DNA of 64,000 nucleotides from Actinomycetota bacterium (lineage in GTDB: Bacteria; Actinomycetota; Coriobacteriia; Anaerosomatales; Anaerosomataceae), in contig WSXY01000007.1 of assembly GCA_009773565.1 (NCBI GenBank), forward strand, positions 37,628 to 101,627, read 5' to 3'. The notes beneath the pieces are model-generated. The model worked only from the letters and a program-made list of their open reading frames with translations. It was not told where the DNA came from and made no database searches. Shown here piece by piece: positions 52,744 through 61,915 of the stretch. A program made the translations under genes and the position numbers. Within the stretch, counting starts at the first letter, position 1. Each line of letters opens with the position of its first letter.

Positions 52744-53622
52744 CTACTTGCCGAGAACCGGATCGACTGCAAGGTCGTCGAATGCCGCCTTCGACTGGTT
52801 CCATGTGCGCAGTCCGGCGGATCCGCTCGAGAACGTCGCATCATCGAACTCCATAACGACCAGGCCATCGACCTTGATGATCTGGTGAGTCCCGACGACG
52901 GACACTTCGATCTTGTGGTCCACACGGTAGATGTTGAATCCCTTGGGCATGGAAACTGTCTTGAGCGGCCCGGACTCCTTGCCGGCGGTGACCGTGCGCA
53001 CCACGAATTTGTTGCCGAGGCCCGGGTCGAACTGGAAGCAGTAACCAGAGATATTGGCCGCTCCATCCGCACGGTAATACACTCCGTACCCGGAACCAGA
53101 CGTCAAGTTGGCGGTGACCGAAAGGTTGTAGTCCTTCCAGTCCTTTGAGCCGAAGGAGATCCGGTTCTGCGCGTCGGTGTATGACGGGACCAGCTTCCCA
53201 TTCACGATCGACCACTTGCCCATGAGCGGCGTGAGCCCTGTCATGTCAGTGAAGTTCGATGAGAAGAGTGACTTCAAGCCCTCTGCATAGTGGATAGAGC
53301 ACGCGAGCGTTCGCACCCCGTTGCTCTTTGGTTCCTGCCACACGTACACGCCCTTTGATGGGCATTGCGGAATGGCCTTCATGTAGTTCGTAGTGATGAG
53401 TTCGGCTATCGATGCGCTCGGACTCCCGGTTTCAAGCTGGAAGAGGTACTCGGCCCGCTCGGTGATCGTGCGGTTCGCGAGACAGGTAGTGGATCTAGCC
53501 TTGGCCGCGCTTGTCCTGACGACCGGAATGGCGATCAAAACGAGTGCTCCAAGGATGAGAACGACAATCATGAGCTCGACGAGCGTGAATCCGTCATTGC
53601 GTGGGGACCTCTGCGATTTCAT
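52744..53622 (-). CDS. Type IV pilin-like protein with C-terminal jelly-roll-like domain
   Basis: The protein has 292 residues. The prepilin cleavage and methylation site is GFTLVELMIVV (about 11-21), followed by the usual hydrophobic helix. A short pilin-like region ends with CPSKG near 95. From about 134 a separate beta-rich domain begins with MGKWSIVNGKLVP and includes GSGYGVYYRADG, FQFDPGLGNKFVVR and GSAGLRTWNQSKAAFDDL. This resembles concanavalin-like (LamG/DUF1080/CBM66-type) domains that bind sugars. It may be a minor pilin displaying a carbohydrate-binding tip. It overlaps the upstream gene by 4 bases. Confidence 0.78.
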   Translation of the reverse strand: MKSQRSPRNDGFTLVELMIVVLILGALVLIAIPVVRTSAAKARSTTCLANRTITERAEYLFQLETGSPSASIAELITTNYMKAIPQCPSKGVYVWQEPKSNGVRTLACSIHYAEGLKSLFSSNFTDMTGLTPLMGKWSIVNGKLVPSYTDAQNRISFGSKDWKDYNLSVTANLTSGSGYGVYYRADGAANISGYCFQFDPGLGNKFVVRTVTAGKESGPLKTVSMPKGFNIYRVDHKIEVSVVGTHQIIKVDGLVVMEFDDATFSSGSAGLRTWNQSKAAFDDLAVDPVLGK

Positions 53623-54146
53623 CGTTCGGCCCTCGGTACGCCGTCTTGAACGGCAATAGACAGAGCATCAAGCCCGTGCGTGTCGGGGTTGGGGCATGAA
53701 ATCACCATATCCTCCGGCGAGCCGCTCGTGACGTACGCCGCGCTGCTTGAGGGGCAGGTCACCGCGGTATCGATCTTGCCCGTCTCCTGCGCCTGAGCGG
53801 CGAGTGCCCAAAGACTCTCGATGCATGCGTCAGTCTGAGCGTCGGTATCCAAGACGCCCTCGCGTAAGGGGCGATCAATCGACGCCAGCGCGGCGAAGCG
53901 CGGCAATGCGAAGACCACCGCGAGTCCGAACACAAGGAGTGCGACGGCAAGTACGATGCGAAGCCGCTTCGACCTGCGCGCAGGATCGATGTCCGTCGCG
54001 TCGCTCGAGGCGGGCGTTTCTACATCGGGGGGAAGGTTGCGCTCGGCTGCCTCGATGGCGCATTCGGCGCAGTAGTGTGAGCCCGCAGTTCGCTCGTCAT
54101 CCGTAAGGTCGTGGCCGCAGAGAGCGCACCGGTCGTTTTCAGGCAC
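53619..54146 (-). CDS. Membrane protein with N-terminal zinc ribbon and pilin-like outer part
   Basis: The protein has 175 residues. Residues 7-30 form a zinc ribbon (CALCGH and YCAEC). One membrane helix lies at about 63-83 behind a basic KRLR. The outer part has DACIESLWALAAQAQE, TCPSSSAAYV and ISCPNPDTHGLDAL, cysteines arranged much like a small pilin globular domain. It overlaps the prepilin gene by 4 bases, so the two act together, perhaps as an assembly or anchor subunit. Function is unknown. Confidence 0.6.
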   Translation of the reverse strand: MPENDRCALCGHDLTDDERTAGSHYCAECAIEAAERNLPPDVETPASSDATDIDPARRSKRLRIVLAVALLVFGLAVVFALPRFAALASIDRPLREGVLDTDAQTDACIESLWALAAQAQETGKIDTAVTCPSSSAAYVTSGSPEDMVISCPNPDTHGLDALSIAVQDGVPRAER

Positions 54147-54252
54147 TATTCATCCCCCGTAGGTCGGTGAGACGAGTATTCGCGCTCCTTTGAGAGAGCG
54201 TCTCCATCATAGTGTCGGCATATCGAACAGCTGACTCAAGGTCGCTTGAGCA

Positions 54253-55788
54253 TCAGGTGAGCCACGAGCGCACGGCGTCTTCAACACCGTCACGACCTGC
54301 GGAAACGACACTACTGAACCGCTCGGTAGCAGCATCGAGCCCGGCCAGCGCGAGAGGTACACGGGCGTTCTCTGCGAGCTCCTGTACTTTGGCCAGAAGG
54401 TCAACGCCACTGAGGTCGGCTGCATCTGAGGGTAGGGGATCGCCGTACATGAGCCCCGTGAGTGCCTTGTAGACGTCCGCACCGAACTTCGCCCAGTGAG
54501 CGGTGGAGACCACGAGCACGGGATTCGCGTCTCGCAGGCGTTCTGCCACTTCCCAGGCAACGGCGGTGTGCGGATCCATGAGGTAGCCGGTCTCGTCGAA
54601 CACGCGGGAGATGACGCCGAGAGACTCGTCGTTGCTCACCCAATCGCCGATGAAGTGTTCGCGCATGAGACCGAAGGTCGCCCGGTCGACCTGGAAGCGG
54701 CCCTCAGAGGCGAGCGATGCCATCCACTCGCGTACACGGTCAGCGTCGGCGAGTTCGAAGAGGAGTCGCTCGAGGTTGGAGCTGATGAGGATGTCCATGC
54801 TCGGGCTCGGCGTGGTGACAAACCGTCGTCCGGAGATGTCGTAGGTGCCGGTTGCGATGAAGTCCGCCAGCACATTGTTCTCATTACTCGCGCAGAGTAG
54901 CTTGCCGAGCGGCACTCCCATCATCTTCGCGTAGTACGCGCCGAGTATGTTGCCGAAGTTGCCCGTGGGCACGCAGACGTCGATGGGCTCACCGGCGACC
55001 ACGCCGCCGCTTGCCACCATATCCGCGTACGCGCTCACGTAGTACGTGATCTGCGGGAGGAGCCGTCCCCAGTTGATCGAGTTCGCCGAGGAGAGCTTGA
55101 GCGAGTGCGTCTCGTGGAGCTCGTTGTTGAACGCTTCGTCGCTGAATGCGGCTTTGACGGCGTTCTGGCAGTCGTCGAAGTTGCCGCGGACGCCGAAGAC
55201 CCCGACGTTGTCGCCCCGTTGCGTCACCATCTGCTTGCGCTGGATGTCCGAGACGCCGTCTGCGGGGTAGAAGACGACGATTCGAGTGTGATCGCGGTCG
55301 GCGAAGCCCTCAAGTGCGGCTTTGCCGGTGTCGCCGGAGGTCGCCACGAGCACCAGGTAGTCATCGGCCAACGTGCCGGCGGCCTGCTGCACGGCGATCG
55401 CCTCGGAGAAGAAGAGCGGCATGCACTGGAGCGCCATGTCCTTGAACGCCGACGTCGGACCGTGCCAGAGCTCAAGGACGTGCAAACCCGGTACGACTTC
55501 TTCCACGGGAGCGATGCGGGAGTCATCCCACTGGGAGCCGTAGGCGGCGTTCATGAGTTCGAGGGTGCGCTCCGGCGCGACGTCCACACTGCACCAGCCG
55601 AACACGCGTGTAGCACGCTCCGGGTAAGAGAGATCTGACAGCGAGAGGATATCGTCAAGCGCGAGCGACGGGAGTGTTTCAGGCACGTAGAGGCCGCCGC
55701 CATTCGCGATGCCCTTGACGACGGCATCGGTGAAAGACGGCCGTGTGGTGTCGAGTCCGCGTGTGTCGCGGTAGCGTGTGGCTTCCAT
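54253..55788 (-). CDS. thrC: Threonine synthase
   Basis: A PLP enzyme converting O-phosphohomoserine to threonine. At 511 residues (from ATG at 55788; the frame extends to 55845) it belongs to the longer type. The start MEATRYRDTRG is typical. The lysine that binds PLP is in WHGPTSAFKDMAL. ATSGDTGKAAL and VPTGNFGNIL hold the cofactor phosphate. The late FDETGYLMDPHTAVAW is conserved. No operon partner is present, and the upstream region contains only weak ribosome-binding features. Confidence 0.96.
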   Translation of the reverse strand: MEATRYRDTRGLDTTRPSFTDAVVKGIANGGGLYVPETLPSLALDDILSLSDLSYPERATRVFGWCSVDVAPERTLELMNAAYGSQWDDSRIAPVEEVVPGLHVLELWHGPTSAFKDMALQCMPLFFSEAIAVQQAAGTLADDYLVLVATSGDTGKAALEGFADRDHTRIVVFYPADGVSDIQRKQMVTQRGDNVGVFGVRGNFDDCQNAVKAAFSDEAFNNELHETHSLKLSSANSINWGRLLPQITYYVSAYADMVASGGVVAGEPIDVCVPTGNFGNILGAYYAKMMGVPLGKLLCASNENNVLADFIATGTYDISGRRFVTTPSPSMDILISSNLERLLFELADADRVREWMASLASEGRFQVDRATFGLMREHFIGDWVSNDESLGVISRVFDETGYLMDPHTAVAWEVAERLRDANPVLVVSTAHWAKFGADVYKALTGLMYGDPLPSDAADLSGVDLLAKVQELAENARVPLALAGLDAATERFSSVVSAGRDGVEDAVRSWLT

Positions 55789-55853
55789 GCTGGGAATGGT
55801 AGCAGAGCGAGAAGGCCGATTGTGCGAGAATCTGGGCAATCGCACGATGGAAG

Positions 55854-56672
55854 GTGGGGTATGTGCAGGAGTTCATGAGCATCGTTCACGGCGACGGCCC
55901 GGTGGTGGCGGTTGCTCTGCACGCCGGCCATGATGTGCGCGATGAAGTGGCAGCGCTCATGGCCGTGGATAGCGCCGCACGGCTTCGTGAAGAGGATCCG
56001 GTCACCGACGCCTGGGTGCGCGTCGCTCCGACACACGTAACCGTTGCTCGTTCCCGATTTGAGGTCGACCTCAACAGGCCCCGCGCCCGCGCCGTGTATG
56101 GCGATGCCGAGGACGCCTGGGGCATCCAGGTGTGGCGTGAGCAACCGTTGCCTGTCGACGTGGCGCGTCGGTCACGGGCGGAGCATCGGGAGTTCTACGC
56201 GGCGATGCGTTCAGTACTCGATGCCAAAGTCGAGGAGTACGGCGGTTTCGTCCTTCTTGACCTTCACTCGTATAACCATCGTCGGGGTGGACCCGATGCG
56301 CCTGCTGCCGAGAGTGTCGAGAACCCCGGGGTGAACGTGGGGACCGGGACGTTGAGCCGACGCCGGTGGGGGTCGCTCGTTGACGGTTTTATGGGCGATC
56401 TTGCTGTTGGGCTCGGCGACGGAGCCGACGTGCGCGAGAACGTGAAGTTCCGCGGTGGCTATCTCGCGCGATGGGCCAACGATCGGTACCGTACCGGCTG
56501 TTGCCTCGCGATCGAGTTCAAGAAGACCTACATGGACGAGTGGACCGGTGAGCCTGACCCGGCGGCGTGTGCCCGGATAACGCAGGCATTACGCGGCACG
56601 ATTCCGCTTCTGGAGCGGGCACTCGATTTCTCGCTTGAGCGCCTCAAGGACGAGGTACAGCCCCGATTGTGA
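55854..56672 (+). CDS. N-formylglutamate amidohydrolase family protein
   Basis: The protein has 272 residues, counting from the first GTG. The exact start is uncertain, because a second GTG follows at 55863 and an ATG at 55875. The zinc hydrolase pattern is HAGHDVRDE early, VARSRFEVDLNRPR in the middle and LLDLHSYNHRRGGPDAPA (metal His residues), then FRGGYLARWAND and AIEFKKTYMDEWTGE. Members hydrolyse N-formyl- or N-acylglutamate, but many family genes lie outside histidine degradation. Here no hut gene is near; an ATP-grasp gene follows on the same strand. A promoter-like pair lies between the two. Confidence 0.85.
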   Translation: MGYVQEFMSIVHGDGPVVAVALHAGHDVRDEVAALMAVDSAARLREEDPVTDAWVRVAPTHVTVARSRFEVDLNRPRARAVYGDAEDAWGIQVWREQPLPVDVARRSRAEHREFYAAMRSVLDAKVEEYGGFVLLDLHSYNHRRGGPDAPAAESVENPGVNVGTGTLSRRRWGSLVDGFMGDLAVGLGDGADVRENVKFRGGYLARWANDRYRTGCCLAIEFKKTYMDEWTGEPDPAACARITQALRGTIPLLERALDFSLERLKDEVQPRL

Positions 56673-56689
56673 CCTTGTCGTGAAATCGC

Positions 56690-56718
56690 TTGTCATCAGG
56701 GGCAACGCTGGCTAGTCT
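56690..56718 (+). promoter_or_regulatory. Promoter before the ATP-grasp gene
   Basis: TTGTCA (56690-56695), 17 bases, TAGTCT (56713-56718): a good sigma70-type pair 40 bases upstream of the GTG start. The ATP-grasp gene can thus be expressed apart from the amidohydrolase. Confidence 0.55.
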
Positions 56719-56758
56719 TGAGCGGCTACACGAGCCATCAACGAATCTGGAGGGTGCT

Positions 56759-57805
56759 GTGCGCATCGGTTTCATGGTCAATGACATCGCCACCGAAGAA
56801 GCGGGTTACACAACGTCCCGCCTTGCTCTCGCCGCCATCAATCGCGGTCATGAGGCGTGGGTCATGTCGGCCGGAGACTTCGCTTACGACCCTGATGAGA
56901 AGATACGCGCGCGCGCCCGTCACGCACCCGGCGCCAAGTACACCTCGGGTGCGGCGTATCTCGCCGGCCTCCGGGGGCCGAAAGCGAAGGTCGATCGAAT
57001 CACCGTCGACGACCTTGACGTTCTCGTGCTGCGGAGCAACCCCGCCGAGGAGGTCGGAAGCAGGCCCTGGGCGCAAAGCGCGGGTATCGAGTTCGGGCGC
57101 ATCGCTATGCGCAACGGCGTGATCGTGCTGAACGACCCGAACGGCCTCGCGAAGGCGATGAACAAGATGTACTTCCAGCTGTTCCCCGAGGAGGTTCGCC
57201 CGAGGACGCTCATCACCCGCGATCGTGACGAGATCAAAGCGTTCGTGAAGGACGAAGGTGGTCGGGCGGTTCTCAAGCCGCTTCAGGGCTCCGGCGGGCA
57301 AGGCGTCTTCATGCTGGATCATGCCTCGAACAAGAACACGAATCAGATGGTCGAGGCACTCACACGCGACGGCTACGTCATCTGCCAGGAGTATCTCGAA
57401 GCGGCCGAGGAGGGCGATACCCGCCTCTTCATGATGAATGGCCAGCCGCTCCGCTATAAGGGCAAGTACGCTGCGTTCCGCCGCATTCGGCAGGGCGATG
57501 ACATCCGGAGCAACGTGCACGCCGGCGGTAGTATCGCTCAGGCGGACATCACCGATGTGCACCTTCGCATCGCCGAGATCGTGCGGCCGAAGCTTGTGGC
57601 CGACGGGATGTTCCTTGTCGGTCTCGACATCGTGGGCAACAAGCTCATGGAGATCAACGTGTTCTCGCCGGGCGGGCTTGGAAGCGCGCAGACTTTCGAG
57701 AAGGTCAACTTCGCGAATGGCGTTCTCGATGCGCTCGTCCGCAAGGTGGAGTACGCGGCCCATTACCGGCGCAACTTCAGCAACATCCAGATGGCCACGC
57801 TCTAG
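56759..57805 (+). CDS. ATP-grasp ligase, glutathione-synthetase/RimK-like
   Basis: The protein has 348 residues from the GTG at 56759 behind GGAGGG. The Rossmann-like start IGFMVNDIATEEAGYTTSRLA resembles GshB. LNDPNGLAKAMNKMYFQLF and RPRTLITRDRDEIKAF match the middle domain. KPLQGSGGQGVFM is the ATP-grasp phosphate loop and MEINVFSPGGLGS the metal site. It likely ligates a carboxylate to an amine; the substrate is unknown. A gshA partner is absent, so it is not clearly a glutathione enzyme. Its neighbour is an amidohydrolase acting on N-acyl-glutamate-like amides. Confidence 0.85.
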   Translation: MRIGFMVNDIATEEAGYTTSRLALAAINRGHEAWVMSAGDFAYDPDEKIRARARHAPGAKYTSGAAYLAGLRGPKAKVDRITVDDLDVLVLRSNPAEEVGSRPWAQSAGIEFGRIAMRNGVIVLNDPNGLAKAMNKMYFQLFPEEVRPRTLITRDRDEIKAFVKDEGGRAVLKPLQGSGGQGVFMLDHASNKNTNQMVEALTRDGYVICQEYLEAAEEGDTRLFMMNGQPLRYKGKYAAFRRIRQGDDIRSNVHAGGSIAQADITDVHLRIAEIVRPKLVADGMFLVGLDIVGNKLMEINVFSPGGLGSAQTFEKVNFANGVLDALVRKVEYAAHYRRNFSNIQMATL

Positions 57806-57823
57806 CGCTTCGATGGCGCGGGG

Positions 57824-59821
57824 CTAAGTATCACCCTGGCTACGCTTGAGGGGAACGCGGAGTTTGACGACGGTGCCCACGGGTGTCGACCCGACTGAGA
57901 CCGTCCCGCCATGACGTCCGGCGCGCGTGTGCATTCCGCGGAGCCCCATCGACGCCTCGGGAAGCTGCTCGAGGTCGGTAGCAGGCATACCCGTGCCGTT
58001 GTCGGTGACCTTCAGGACGAGCATGTCGCCGTCGATCTCGACGTTCGCTCCGACGTGCGTAGCGCCACCGTGTTCGACTGCGTTGCTGATCGCTTCCTCA
58101 AGGACGCACTGGAGGTCCCACCCTGTTTGCGCCGAGAGGGTCGGCATCGCGTCCGCTACGGCCAGGTCGACATCGATGTTGAGCCGGGCCGCCTGCTCGC
58201 GCGCCACGGACTCAAGCTGCGAGCGCAGCGGATCCTTGCCGGCGATCGACGCCGTTCGTTGGCGCGCATCACCGAGGATGTCCTGCAGGTCGGTCACGGT
58301 GTCTCTGATGTCCTCGGCAACACCATCGAGGGAGCGCGAGACCTCAGATGAGATGGTCTCCGACGCGAGCTCGACGCGTTTCGAGAGTGCCGACAGCCGG
58401 TTGTACACCTTGTCGTGGGCGTCTTGCTGCACACGCTCCATCTCTTCAAGGACGAGTGCTTGCGAGATACGTCTGCGTTCGATCACGAAGGCGGCGGGTG
58501 ATGCAACGAGCGCCATTGCCAGCAGGAGTCCCGCGCTGCCGAGAAACGCCTGCTGCCGCAGTCCGAGGAAGACCTGGACGTCCTGCCAGGCGCGCTGCAG
58601 CGGGGAGAGGTCGCTCACGGCTAGTGCCGACGGCGATTGTTTCATCGTCGCGAGGACCACGAGCGTTTGGGGCGGGGTCTGACCGGTGGCTAGGAAGTCA
58701 GCCTGCATAAGCGCGATGTTGGCGCCGTAGCCCTGCACCGTGCTCGTCATCATCCACCGTGCGTCGGGTGCGAACTGACGGGCATCGGCGGGAACCTGTT
58801 CGATGGCACCGTAGTAACTGCTGCCCCGAGTTGCATCGGGCGGCCAGACGGTGCTTCCGAGCGCTTCCGCGTCCGCAGTGCTGACCCCAGCGGGGACGCG
58901 CAACGGGATCAGCCTGAGATCGAGGGGGCCGGCGACGTAGATGTCGGCGTTGAACTGCCGGGCCACCTCGTCCAGGTGGGTCTGATAGTCAGAGTCCTTG
59001 GGATCAACGGTGAAGAACTGCCAGTCGCTCTCCAGATTCGCACCAGGAGGAGGAACCTCTTCGGTCATCATGTCGGGGGACGTGATCCATGAATAGAGGT
59101 AGGCGGTGCCGCCCGGAGCCCGAATGCCTTCGTAGATGGCGCGCTTCTCGCCGCCGATGCCGGTACTGGTGTTGAAGTTGCCGGGGAACGGTGCGTGGTC
59201 GCCGTACGTTTGCCGATTCTGCATCCACGTGATCTTCCAGGGATCCTGAACGAGCTCCGCGACCTCCCAGCGCTTTCCCCAGCTTTCGAGTGGCGCGTAA
59301 TTGGCGCGTACATCGATCGCGTTTGGCAGTAAGTCGGGCCGCGGGACGCTGCTGGCGACCAGCGAGGGGAGTGGCGGATCCGGGATGAAGTAGACGAACA
59401 CCTCGGCACCGTACTGACTCTCAAACTCGCGTGCCGAGGCAAACATGGCGTCGTCGGATGACCAGTTTGGCGCCACAGGCTCTCCGGTCGAGGAGAACAG
59501 CTCGGACGCTTTCGGGGCAGCCGCGTCAAGGAGACTTTGCGTCATCCGCTCAAAGCTGCCGCTGATGTCACTCGAATCCCCAACCTTGTCGTAGGCACGC
59601 ATCGATGCCAGCCACTGCTCGGCGTAGACCTTCTCGTCGTAGCTTTCGATCGGGGCCTCCCCGGCCGACTTCGCCATTGCCTGGTACTGCCGAACGGTGT
59701 CGATCTGCGCCCTCAGGCCGGCTGGCACTGCAAGGAAGACGAACGCGAGGAAGGCGCCGGCAACGAGCGGCGAGAACTGGAATATTCTCACGTACCAACG
59801 CGCGCGTGGGGCCACTTTCAT
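57824..59821 (-). CDS. NarL-type sensor histidine kinase with large extracytoplasmic domain
   Basis: The protein has 665 residues. An N-terminal helix (about 12-35) is followed by some 390 residues outside the membrane and a second helix (about 428-450). The H-box reads ERVQQDAHDKVYNRLSAL with His near 468; the usual HDxxGQ is changed to HDKVYN. A coiled dimer helix and the HATPase domain follow (LEEAISNAVEHGGA, DNGTGMPA, GLRGMHTRAGRHGG). The outer domain is not recognised; it has many Trp, Tyr and Pro residues. The RR gene overlaps it by 4 bases and precedes it in the operon. Confidence 0.88.
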   Translation of the reverse strand: MKVAPRARWYVRIFQFSPLVAGAFLAFVFLAVPAGLRAQIDTVRQYQAMAKSAGEAPIESYDEKVYAEQWLASMRAYDKVGDSSDISGSFERMTQSLLDAAAPKASELFSSTGEPVAPNWSSDDAMFASAREFESQYGAEVFVYFIPDPPLPSLVASSVPRPDLLPNAIDVRANYAPLESWGKRWEVAELVQDPWKITWMQNRQTYGDHAPFPGNFNTSTGIGGEKRAIYEGIRAPGGTAYLYSWITSPDMMTEEVPPPGANLESDWQFFTVDPKDSDYQTHLDEVARQFNADIYVAGPLDLRLIPLRVPAGVSTADAEALGSTVWPPDATRGSSYYGAIEQVPADARQFAPDARWMMTSTVQGYGANIALMQADFLATGQTPPQTLVVLATMKQSPSALAVSDLSPLQRAWQDVQVFLGLRQQAFLGSAGLLLAMALVASPAAFVIERRRISQALVLEEMERVQQDAHDKVYNRLSALSKRVELASETISSEVSRSLDGVAEDIRDTVTDLQDILGDARQRTASIAGKDPLRSQLESVAREQAARLNIDVDLAVADAMPTLSAQTGWDLQCVLEEAISNAVEHGGATHVGANVEIDGDMLVLKVTDNGTGMPATDLEQLPEASMGLRGMHTRAGRHGGTVSVGSTPVGTVVKLRVPLKRSQGDT

Positions 59822-60516
59822 CTCGAATTCCCCGTCCGCTCAACGAGCCGCTTGTACGCTTCCTGACGCGTACCGGCGCCAAGCACCTGGTACGCGTTCT
59901 TGATCCGGGAGTTCACCGTATTGACGCTTACCACAAGCTCATCGGCAATCTCTTTGGCTGACATGCCGCAGAAGCAGTAGAGGTAGAGCGTCTTACGGAT
60001 CGCTTCGGTGAGCTCGCGGTACTCGGGTTCCGCGGGAAGCACCTCCGTGACGTAGTCGCCGAGGTCAGTGAGCGTGCCGAGGAGTTCGTCGGCGATTGAG
60101 CGCGTGAGGACGAAGCGCCCCTCTGCCACGCGACAGATCGCGTCGGCGATGCCGCCGGTGGACTCATTCTTCCAGACATAGCCGTCCGCGCCCGCGGTGA
60201 CAGCGGCCGAGACGATGGCAGGTTCGTTTGAGACTGACGTCATCAGAATGCGGCACGTGGAGCAGGAGGCCTTGAGCGCGCTGATCGCGTCGATACCGCC
60301 GGTTGCCTCATCGCCGAGGCGGACATCGAGCAAGATGACCTCAGGGGCGGGTTCGTGCCGGGCGACACCTTTGGCAAGCGAGAGGATTGCTTCTGCTGCG
60401 CTTCCCACTGCGTCGATCATCCTGGTGCGCTCGTCGCGAGCGACAAGCGCTCGCAGCGCTTCTCGCGCGTAGTAGTCATCGTCGACGATGAGTACCCGGA
60501 CAGGTGCTGTCGGCAT
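59818..60516 (-). CDS. LuxR/NarL-family response regulator
   Basis: The protein has 232 residues from the ATG at 60516, 4 bases behind GGGGGT on the minus strand; the longer frame to 60762 is not supported. The receiver has DDD at 12-14, the phospho-acceptor D64 in VILLDVRLGDE, and KNESTGGI in place of the usual Lys-Pro. The DNA-binding domain has MSAKEIADELVVSVNTVNSR and IKNAYQVLGAGTRQEA. It pairs with the overlapping kinase gene. Targets are unknown. Confidence 0.9.
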   Translation of the reverse strand: MPTAPVRVLIVDDDYYAREALRALVARDERTRMIDAVGSAAEAILSLAKGVARHEPAPEVILLDVRLGDEATGGIDAISALKASCSTCRILMTSVSNEPAIVSAAVTAGADGYVWKNESTGGIADAICRVAEGRFVLTRSIADELLGTLTDLGDYVTEVLPAEPEYRELTEAIRKTLYLYCFCGMSAKEIADELVVSVNTVNSRIKNAYQVLGAGTRQEAYKRLVERTGNSR

Positions 60517-60666
60517 CACTACCCCCAGAGGCGTTCGTACGACCTGAAGGAATAGTGCCACGACGGGCCGCTCGCGCACACCACCAGATTCTGGTGAGCG
60601 CTTTCGCGTGCTACGCTCTTGGTGCCGAAACCGTGGCGCCGGGGCGCCTTGACCAGGGGGACCGCT

Positions 60667-61848
60667 TTGAAACACGTAATCGTCATCCTTGACGGCGCAG
60701 CCGGCTGGCCGCTGTCTGAGCTTGGTGGTCGCACGACACTCGCCGCAGCGAACACGCCCCATCTCGACGCGCTTGCGTACGCCGGGTGCATCGGTCTCGC
60801 GCAGACCGTGCCAGAAGGCTCGGAGCCGTCATCCTCGGCAGCGTGTACTGCGATTCTCGGCTACGATCCGGTCGCGAGCTTTGTCGGCCGCGGCGCCATC
60901 GAGGCGGCGAGCATGGGCATCACGCTTGCGCCCGATGAGGTCGCGCTCAGGATGAACCTCGTGAACATCGCGGGCGGAACCATGGCTTCGTACGCGTGCG
61001 GGCACATCACAACACCCGAGTCTCGCGCGATCGTCGCCGAACTGGGTGAAGCGCTCGGGGATGAGACGTTCCGCTTCTACCCTGGTGTGGCGTACCGGCA
61101 CATCCTCGTCATCAAGGGTCATACCGACCTCATGAACGCCGGGTTCACGCCGCCGCACGACATCTCGGACAAGCCTATCCACGGTCAGACGCCGCGCGGT
61201 GCGGGCGCCGAGATACTCATCGACCTCATGGCGCGCGCCCGGGAACTGCTTGCGTCCTCACCCGCGAACGCAGCGCGTGCGGCTGCAGGCGGGCTGCCGG
61301 CGACCGACATCTGGCCGTTCTGGCCCGGCGTCGCGCCCGCTGGGCTGCGTCCGTTCTCCGAGACGTACGGCGTCTCGGCGGCGATAACATCTGGCGTCGA
61401 TCTCCTGAACGGACTCGCCGTGCTCCTCGATATCGAACGGCTCGATATCCCCGGCGTTTCGGATGGCGCTGACAATGACTACGCAGCCCAGGCGGAGGGC
61501 GGCCTCGCTGCGCTCGACGATCACGATCTCGTTGTCATCCACGTGGAGTCGCCCGACGAAGAAGGTCATGCCGGCGACATGGAGGGCAAGATCGCCGCAA
61601 TCGAGGCGATCGACCGCGAGGTGATCTCCCGGGTGCGCGATTACTCCGGTGAGGTGCGAATCCTGTGCATGCCGGACCACCCCACGCCCATCGCGCTCAA
61701 GACGCACGTTGGCGAGGCGGTCCCGTTCGTGCTTGCCGGGCCAGGCGTGGAGCCGTCCCGCGCCACCGGTTTTAACGAGGCCGCAGCGGGCGCGACGGGC
61801 ATTCGCGTCGATCCCGGTTTTGGCGTGATGCGCATGTTGCTCGGCTGA
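60667..61848 (+). CDS. apgM: Cofactor-independent phosphoglycerate mutase, archaeal type (ApgM)
   Basis: The protein interconverts 3- and 2-phosphoglycerate. It has 393 residues from the TTG at 60667, 6 bases behind AGGGGGA, and begins KHVIVILDGAAGWPL with the first metal Asp. PSSSAACTAILGYDP holds the nucleophile Ser. VIHVESPDEEGHAGD and CMPDHPTPIALKTH give the remaining metal His and Asp residues. ApgM is the archaeal branch of iPGM but also occurs in anaerobic bacteria. It stands between a two-component system and ku and has no clear partner. Confidence 0.93.
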   Translation: MKHVIVILDGAAGWPLSELGGRTTLAAANTPHLDALAYAGCIGLAQTVPEGSEPSSSAACTAILGYDPVASFVGRGAIEAASMGITLAPDEVALRMNLVNIAGGTMASYACGHITTPESRAIVAELGEALGDETFRFYPGVAYRHILVIKGHTDLMNAGFTPPHDISDKPIHGQTPRGAGAEILIDLMARARELLASSPANAARAAAGGLPATDIWPFWPGVAPAGLRPFSETYGVSAAITSGVDLLNGLAVLLDIERLDIPGVSDGADNDYAAQAEGGLAALDDHDLVVIHVESPDEEGHAGDMEGKIAAIEAIDREVISRVRDYSGEVRILCMPDHPTPIALKTHVGEAVPFVLAGPGVEPSRATGFNEAAAGATGIRVDPGFGVMRMLLG

Positions 61849-61915
61849 CGCCGCTTGCACGCGTCGCGTCGCGGGTATCTCCTGTTGCGTACCGCAATCA
61901 AGATAAGGAGCGCGC

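Noticed and set aside
54230..54258. Small hairpin overlapping the end of thrC
   Set aside because: Six paired bases with no T run on the minus strand; not a convincing terminator.
55820..55848. Nine-base near-inverted repeat before the amidohydrolase gene
   Set aside because: One arm has a mismatch and the spacing is irregular. Evidence is too weak to call an operator.
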